Shown here: in pieces, positions 59,364 through 64,000 of the stretch
How positions within the stretch are numbered: the stretch's first letter is position 1
How the letters are laid out: the number at the start of each line of letters is the position of its first letter
Assembly (NCBI RefSeq): GCF_023218935.1
Contig: NZ_JAJIAL010000002.1
Strand: one strand, 5' to 3'
Length of the DNA stretch: 64,000 nt
Origin: Fructobacillus cardui
GTDB lineage: Bacteria > Bacillota > Bacilli > Lactobacillales > Lactobacillaceae
Notes under the pieces: generated by a model
Databases searched by the model: none
Told to the model about the DNA's origin: nothing
Seen by the model: only the letters and a program-made list of their open reading frames with translations
Made by a program: the position numbers and the translations under genes

Positions 59364-60614
59364 ATGGAAGTTAAGATTGGCCTTTTTGGCTTAGGAACAG
59401 TTGGGATGGGCTTATTAACCATCTTAGAGGAACAAAAAGAAAAAATCAGTGAAAATACTGGTTTAGACCTGACCGTAAAAACCGCGATGGTCTCTTCTTT
59501 AACCAAGGACCGCCCTGGTTTAAGCTCCACCATCCAACTGACCACCGACCCAAAGGACATCTTAGATGATCCAGAAATTGATTTGGTTGTCGAAGTTGCC
59601 GGTGGTACTGGCTCCGCTAAAAACTGGATTAAGTCCGCTTTGGCAAGTAAAAAACCAGTTATTACGGCTAATAAGGACCTGATTGCGACCGCTGGGGAAG
59701 AACTCCTTGACTTAGCAAACAAAGCGCAGGTGCCCCTCTTATATGAAGCAGCCGTTGCCGGTGGGATTCCAATTATCGGTACCCTACGCGAATATTTCCG
59801 TACCGATACCATCCGCTCATTAGCGGGGATTGTGAATGGTACAACCAACTACATGTTAACTCAAATGGCCGATAATGACCTATCCTACGAAACGACCTTA
59901 AAGCAAGCGCAAGACCTAGGCTTTGCCGAAGCAGACCCCACAAATGATGTCGCTGGCTACGATGCTGCTTACAAGGCCATTATCTTAGCCCGTCTGGTCT
60001 TTGGATTGGAGGCCGGATTAAAGGACATTCAAATTACCGGTATTCAAAAGATTACGGATGAGGACATCGCCGCCGTTAAAACACTTGGTGGCCAACTCAA
60101 GCTTCTTTTCCGCATCGATCAAATCAGTGCCGATTCAGTGGCCGTTATCGTTGCTCCCCAGGTTGTGCTACCACAATCGCCTCTGTCACAGGTCCACAAT
60201 GAGAATAATGCTATTGCAGTGAACAGTGATAACCTCGGTCAAACGCTTTTCTATGGCCCTGGGGCTGGTGCACGGCCAACGGCCCAAGCCGTCTTAGCCG
60301 ATATTTTGGCTGCCGCAACGGCACCAAAGGACGCTAAGCAACCGTTGCCAGAAAGGGAAATGACATTAGCTGGCGAACGAGCTCAAGCCTATTGCTGGAT
60401 TCTGAATACAACTGGTGCAAACAATGTTAGCCAAGACACCAAGGACGAACTCCGTTCATTGATTGTTCGTCAAGCCAGCCACGAAAATAACCGGCTTGGT
60501 TCTCAGCTCGTCCTTTATACCAAAGAAATGTCCAAAGATCAGCATGATGCCCTTCTTGACGCCTTAACAACTAATCGGACATTAGCAAAGGAGTTTGTGA
60601 TTTATCCATGCTAA
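59364..60614 (+). CDS. hom: Homoserine dehydrogenase
   Basis: Reduces aspartate semialdehyde to homoserine. 416 aa: NAD(P) motif GLGTVG at residues 9-14, AGGTGSAKNWIKSAL, the catalytic region GGIPIIGTLREYF and GIVNGTTNYMLT, then a C-terminal ACT domain that usually mediates threonine feedback inhibition. AGAAGGAG precedes the ATG. Overlaps thrB by 7 nt. Confidence 0.97.
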   Translation: MEVKIGLFGLGTVGMGLLTILEEQKEKISENTGLDLTVKTAMVSSLTKDRPGLSSTIQLTTDPKDILDDPEIDLVVEVAGGTGSAKNWIKSALASKKPVITANKDLIATAGEELLDLANKAQVPLLYEAAVAGGIPIIGTLREYFRTDTIRSLAGIVNGTTNYMLTQMADNDLSYETTLKQAQDLGFAEADPTNDVAGYDAAYKAIILARLVFGLEAGLKDIQITGIQKITDEDIAAVKTLGGQLKLLFRIDQISADSVAVIVAPQVVLPQSPLSQVHNENNAIAVNSDNLGQTLFYGPGAGARPTAQAVLADILAAATAPKDAKQPLPEREMTLAGERAQAYCWILNTTGANNVSQDTKDELRSLIVRQASHENNRLGSQLVLYTKEMSKDQHDALLDALTTNRTLAKEFVIYPC

Positions 60615-61489
60615 CCATCACTGTACCATCAAGTTCTGCCAACCTTGGTCTTGGCTTTGATTGTCTTGGACTTGCATTAAACCTTAATTTAACCGTAACC
60701 GTTGGTCCAAAAACTGATACTTGGCAAGTGGTTCACCCATTTGGCGCAGATATTCCAAACGATGAAACCAATCTCATTGTTCAAACTGCTCGACTCGTTG
60801 ATCCAGATATTACACCCCACCAACTAATCGTTAAAAGTGACATTCCACTGGCTCGTGGTCTTGGATCTTCCTCATCAGCATTAGTAGCCGGTCTTTTCTT
60901 GGGGCACTACTTAGACGATCAAACGATTGATCGTCACCAAGTTCTACAAGAGGCAGCAGCCCTTGAGGGTCATCCGGACAATGTTGCGCCAACTATTTTA
61001 GGGGGCCTACAATTAACAGACTATGACCAAAATGGCGTACAAGCCACTACCCTTCCACTACCCAAAAATTTGGTCGCGGTTGCCTTTATTCCGGACTACC
61101 CATTAAAAACAGCGGAAGCAAGGGCTGCTTTGCCTGCAAACTTACCACTCAAAACGGCCGTTCACCACAGTCAACACCTTGCCAACTTGGTTGCCGCTTG
61201 CTACTTAGGTGACCAAAAGCGATTAATGGATTTAGTAGAAGAAGACCAACTGCATGAACCCTACCGGGCTAATTTAGCACCAGAATTCTCACAAATTCGT
61301 GCCTTAGCACACCGCCTTGGCCTAGCAGGAACATACCTGTCGGGAGCTGGACCGACAGTTGTCTCAATAGTTGAACGAGGACACGCTGACCAGCTACTTG
61401 AAGCCATTAATGGCCTCAAGCTGAACGGCACAGCAACCATTTTAGCTGTCCAACACACCGGTGCCACCCTCACAGGTACATTGGATTAA
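60608..61489 (+). CDS. thrB: Homoserine kinase
   Basis: GHMP-family kinase that phosphorylates homoserine. 293 aa: PSSSANLGLGFDCLGLAL at the N-terminus, the ATP loop PLARGLGSSSSALVAG near residue 85-100, and AGTYLSGAGPTVVS near the C-terminus. The start lies inside the end of hom (7-nt overlap, AAAGGAG within hom), so coupled. Confidence 0.97.
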   Translation: MLTITVPSSSANLGLGFDCLGLALNLNLTVTVGPKTDTWQVVHPFGADIPNDETNLIVQTARLVDPDITPHQLIVKSDIPLARGLGSSSSALVAGLFLGHYLDDQTIDRHQVLQEAAALEGHPDNVAPTILGGLQLTDYDQNGVQATTLPLPKNLVAVAFIPDYPLKTAEARAALPANLPLKTAVHHSQHLANLVAACYLGDQKRLMDLVEEDQLHEPYRANLAPEFSQIRALAHRLGLAGTYLSGAGPTVVSIVERGHADQLLEAINGLKLNGTATILAVQHTGATLTGTLD

Positions 61490-61514
61490 AGACACTCAAT
61501 CTGTTTTGATTTAT

Positions 61515-61546
61515 GAAAGGAGTGCCGGTTTCTTACCGGCAGTATT
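61515..61546 (+). promoter_or_regulatory. lysC ribosome site with an interposed hairpin
   Basis: GAAAGGAG (61515-61522) is separated from the lysC ATG by 24 nt, of which 19 form a perfect hairpin TGCCGG-TTTCTTA-CCGGCA (61523-61541). When folded, only GTATT (5 nt) remains between Shine-Dalgarno and ATG, a normal spacing. No in-frame start lies closer. Confidence 0.75.
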
Positions 61547-62896
61547 ATGAAAGTAACAAAATTCGGCGGTTCCTCTTTAGCAACTGGAGCCCAGTTTGAA
61601 CGCGTCATCGATATTTTAAATCAGGATGAAGACCGTCAGGTCGTTGTGACCTCCGCCCCGGGTAAGGCAAAAGAATTTCCAATCAAGGTTACCGACCTCT
61701 TGATTCGCTATGCCAACGAAACTATCAACGATGAGGATGCTACTGAAACGGTCTTAGCGTTGAAGGAACGCTATCAGACCATTGCCGACCACTTTAACCT
61801 CGATCAAGAGGTTTTCCAAACGATTCCGGACCAAATTGACCAATTGGCAAATCATCATTATCGCTCCTACTCTTATTTGCGAGCTGCCTTTGCCGCCCAT
61901 GGCGAGTATTTAAACGCGCAATTACTGACCTTGATTCTGCAAGCTAAAGGTGCAAAGGCAGTCTTCGTCGACCCAAAACAGCTTCATATGGAAACCGATG
62001 CGACAACCGCAACCCTAAATGAAGAAACCACTTATCAAGACCTTGCCGCCTTTGAAATCAAAGATGATACCCATTATATTTTCCCAGGTTTCTTTGGTTA
62101 CAATGACCGTGGCGAGATGGTTACCTTTTCTCGTGGTGGTTCCGACATCACCGGTGCGATTTTAGCTCGTGGCTTAATGGCAGAAGTCTATGAAAACTTT
62201 ACAGACGTCTCTGCTATTTACGCCGTCAACCCCCGGTTGGTCAACCACCCAGCAGCTATTAAGAACATGTCTTATAGTGAAATGCGAGAATTATCCTACG
62301 CTGGCTTTGCCGTCTTCCACGATGAAGCCATTATCCCAGCTATTCAAGCTCAGGTACCAATTAACGTCAAAAATACCAATGACCCAACTGCTCCTGGTAC
62401 TTGGATTGGTCCAGCCGAACAAAATAAGCCGGAACGCCGTGTAACAGGAATTGCCGCTTCAAACAACTTTTATGCCCTTTACCTGCACCGATACCTGTTA
62501 AACAAGGAAATCGGCTTTACCATGCGCATTCTAAAAATTTTGGAACGCCATGGCGTTCCTTACGAACACATGCCTTCTGGAATTGATGATTTAACGATTA
62601 TCTTCAACAAAAAGAGCCTCAATAAGGAACAAATCGAACAAATCCAAACAGATATTGAGCGTGAATTATCACCCGATACAATGGCTTGGCATGATGACTT
62701 TTCCATTATCATGGTTGTCGGTCAAGGAATGATTAACCGTGTTGGTGCCTTTACCGAAATCGTTACACCACTAAAGGACGCCGGTATTTCGTTGCAAATG
62801 GTGAACCAAGGTGCTTCTGAAATTTCAATTATGCTTGGTGTCGAATCCAAGAACGTTGATAACGCGGTCAAAGCCATTTATCACAACATCTTTTAA
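61547..62896 (+). CDS. lysC: Aspartate kinase
   Basis: Phosphorylates aspartate, the entry step of the pathway. 449 aa: KFGGSS at residues 5-10, FSRGGSDITGAI and the FTDVSAIYAVNPR loop in the kinase domain, and two ACT domains at the C-terminus. The N-terminus MKVTKFGG leaves little doubt about the start, even though its Shine-Dalgarno is unusually far away. Third gene after hom and thrB (58-nt gap), with its own terminator. Confidence 0.96.
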   Translation: MKVTKFGGSSLATGAQFERVIDILNQDEDRQVVVTSAPGKAKEFPIKVTDLLIRYANETINDEDATETVLALKERYQTIADHFNLDQEVFQTIPDQIDQLANHHYRSYSYLRAAFAAHGEYLNAQLLTLILQAKGAKAVFVDPKQLHMETDATTATLNEETTYQDLAAFEIKDDTHYIFPGFFGYNDRGEMVTFSRGGSDITGAILARGLMAEVYENFTDVSAIYAVNPRLVNHPAAIKNMSYSEMRELSYAGFAVFHDEAIIPAIQAQVPINVKNTNDPTAPGTWIGPAEQNKPERRVTGIAASNNFYALYLHRYLLNKEIGFTMRILKILERHGVPYEHMPSGIDDLTIIFNKKSLNKEQIEQIQTDIERELSPDTMAWHDDFSIIMVVGQGMINRVGAFTEIVTPLKDAGISLQMVNQGASEISIMLGVESKNVDNAVKAIYHNIF

Positions 62897-62911
62897 ATCA
62901 AAATTAGTTTA

Positions 62912-62948
62912 GGCAAGACCATTGCACCACGATGGTCTTGCCTTTTTT
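62912..62948 (+). terminator. lysC terminator
   Basis: GGCAAGACCAT-8 nt-ATGGTCTTGCC followed by six T. Confidence 0.93.
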
Positions 62949-62989
62949 GCCCTCAGTCAAGTTAGACGGTTAAGGTTTCCAAATCACAC

Positions 62990-63025
62990 AAAAAGAAGCC
63001 AAAACCTTTGGTAAGTTTGGCTTCT
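62990..63025 (-). terminator. YheA/YlbF-family gene terminator
   Basis: AGAAGCCAAA pairs with TTTGGCTTCT, followed by a T-run on the minus strand. Confidence 0.88.
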
Positions 63026-63036
63026 AATAGAACAAA

Positions 63037-63393
63037 TTAAGCTTGTTGTACCTTGGCGTATGACTCAGACACAGGCTTTGTCACGATTTCGTTGATTTCA
63101 CCCAACAACGTGTTCAAAATCTGTTCTGCGGCCATCAAGTCCTTAATCTTGTCGTTTTCTTGGACTTGCTTAGCGACAGCATCCCATTCCTTTTCTTGGT
63201 CAGGAGTAGGTTGTTGCTGTGCTTGCATCATTTGTTGCACAATCATTTGGATTGACTGGAATTGCTTAAACAAATCCTTCGCAGCATCATCGCCTTGAAC
63301 TGTGTCAAAGGCAGTTTGCCATGACTTGTATTGATCAGTTTCGACCAAAACCTTAGCCATTTCGTTTGCGTTATCGTAAATGTTAACTGTCAT
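63037..63393 (-). CDS. YlbF/YmcA-like (YheA, UPF0342) family protein
   Basis: 118 aa, all-helical, Gln-rich protein of the YlbF/YheA (DUF964) group; relatives in Bacillus include Y-complex members that tune RNase Y, but this YheA-like branch has no agreed function. NIYDNANEMAKVLVETDQYKSW and FKQFQSIQMIVQQMMQAQQQ are family patterns. The start at 63393 has AAAGGG 6 nt upstream. It lies after the penicillin-binding protein gene on the same strand, a common neighbourhood in lactic acid bacteria. Confidence 0.88.
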   Translation of the reverse strand: MTVNIYDNANEMAKVLVETDQYKSWQTAFDTVQGDDAAKDLFKQFQSIQMIVQQMMQAQQQPTPDQEKEWDAVAKQVQENDKIKDLMAAEQILNTLLGEINEIVTKPVSESYAKVQQA

Positions 63394-63442
63394 TATTATC
63401 CCTTTCAAATGCAAATCGGAGTAGTGAAATCACTAATAATCT

Positions 63443-64000
63443 CTACTTAAATGCTCCTGTAATAGTATCCCATACTTTAGCCGCACCAGCAACTGTGGTA
63501 TTCACACCGTTACTGAAGTTATTTGCTGCGTTCGTGAACCAATTTGATGATGAAGATGATGAAGTATTAGTATTGCTAGTGTTCGTTTGACTAGCGTCTG
63601 AAACACTAAAGTTATCACCTGTCGTATTTGGTAAAATTTGACCCAATGAAGTCTTCACGAAGTAACCAATTGTCCCCATCAAGCCGATTGGTAGAGAACT
63701 TGTATTGTCACCTTCCAAACCTTCCCAAGAAACTTGAACGATATCCTTGGTATAGGCCACAGCCCATGAATCCTTTGAGGAGTTCGCATTGTTTGAATCA
63801 TTAGGATTCTCAGTAGTTCCAGTTTTACCGGCAATCTTATAACCAGATGGTGCTGCACCCGTTCCAGTTCCGCTGGTATAGGTACCAAGCATCATTTTTG
63901 TCATATTATCCGCAACTGATTTTGAAATCACTTGCTTTTGAGTTACCTTTGGCTGAGCTACAATCACCTTGCCAGAAGAATCAACAATTTTGGTAATATA
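63443..64000 (-). CDS. Class A penicillin-binding protein, C-terminal part
   Basis: The last 185 codons of a bifunctional peptidoglycan glycosyltransferase/transpeptidase; the gene runs off the right edge, so there is no start here. The KTG box of the transpeptidase (AGKTGTTENPND) is visible, preceded by YITKIVDSSGK and followed by DSWAVAYTKDIVQVSWEG, and the tail is a long Asn/Ser/Thr-rich low-complexity stretch ending in AKVWDTITGAFK, as in PBP1A/2A of lactic acid bacteria. Extracellular, membrane-anchored in the full protein. Confidence 0.92.
   Translation of the reverse strand, partial: YITKIVDSSGKVIVAQPKVTQKQVISKSVADNMTKMMLGTYTSGTGTGAAPSGYKIAGKTGTTENPNDSNNANSSKDSWAVAYTKDIVQVSWEGLEGDNTSSLPIGLMGTIGYFVKTSLGQILPNTTGDNFSVSDASQTNTSNTNTSSSSSSNWFTNAANNFSNGVNTTVAGAAKVWDTITGAFK

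Noticed and set aside
61514..61600. Upstream reading frame overlapping lysC, starting ATGAAAGGAGTG
   Set aside because: It has no ribosome site and its frame overlaps the Shine-Dalgarno of lysC; the hairpin-bridged start explains the arrangement without it.

Overview
The window is chromosomal core-genome DNA from a Gram-positive, obligately heterofermentative lactic acid bacterium, most likely of the Leuconostoc/Fructobacillus/Weissella branch (former Leuconostocaceae). The evidence: mid-40s GC by eye; Firmicute gene clusters (phoH-ybeY-dgkA-era-recO, rpsB-tsf-pyrH-frr, dprA-topA, yabB-yazA type); a short (473 aa) pyruvate kinase; dnaE directly next to pyk with no pfkA between them, where other lactic acid bacteria usually carry pfkA; mvaS; LexA with a Gram-positive LexA box. 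The genus assignment is inference. I see no rRNA, tRNA, CRISPR array, prophage or insertion sequence. Both edges cut genes: glyA on the left and a class A penicillin-binding protein on the right.

Layout. 1-11 kb (minus strand): glyA, ansA-recO, era-dgkA-ybeY-phoH, pyk, dnaE. 11-20.7 kb: a small plus-strand DUF2929 protein, then a long minus-strand run of housekeeping genes (pepT, Nif3-like, trmK, rnhB, rbgA, YozE, YpmS, DegV, dfrA, cca, a TPR protein). 20.9-22.3 kb: a plus-strand Ada-type regulator and an SDR. 22.4-28.6 kb: pdxK/thiD, topA, a broken dprA and an ABC-F ATPase. 28.6-33.3 kb is the most accessory-looking stretch: a cell-wall amidase, a candidate small RNA, an unrecognised 297 aa protein, a triplicated 37-bp repeat at the end of an aldose-epimerase gene, xerC and an 86 aa orphan. 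33.4-44 kb: UPF0210/ACT pair, nucleoside deoxyribosyltransferase, mvaS, YkpA-like ABC-F, rsmE, prmA, an MDR oxidoreductase, lepA. 44-49 kb: a T-box-led operon with a DUF2130 coiled-coil gene followed by glyQS. 49-52 kb: frr, pyrH, tsf, rpsB. 52-56.5 kb: a stomatin gene interrupted by one stop codon, an NfeD-like partner, GIY-YIG, a methyltransferase, plsC, yneF, lexA. 56.6-62.9 kb: the whole aspartate-to-threonine pathway as two divergent units (thrC-asd and hom-thrB-lysC). 63-64 kb: YheA/YlbF protein and the end of a penicillin-binding protein.

The most interesting points are: (1) a T-box riboswitch, complete with promoter, antiterminator and a long terminator, that drives a DUF2130 gene lying between the riboswitch and glyQS; (2) a compact promoter-to-terminator unit for a ~60-nt RNA near 29.65 kb; (3) a hairpin exactly between the Shine-Dalgarno sequence and AUG of lysC, which would bring an impossible spacing back to 5 nt; (4) dprA destroyed by two frameshifts and a nonsense codon, and a stomatin gene with a single UAA; (5) a 22-nt perfect inverted repeat that writes the same last codons and stop into the convergent plsC and yneF genes while forming their shared terminator.
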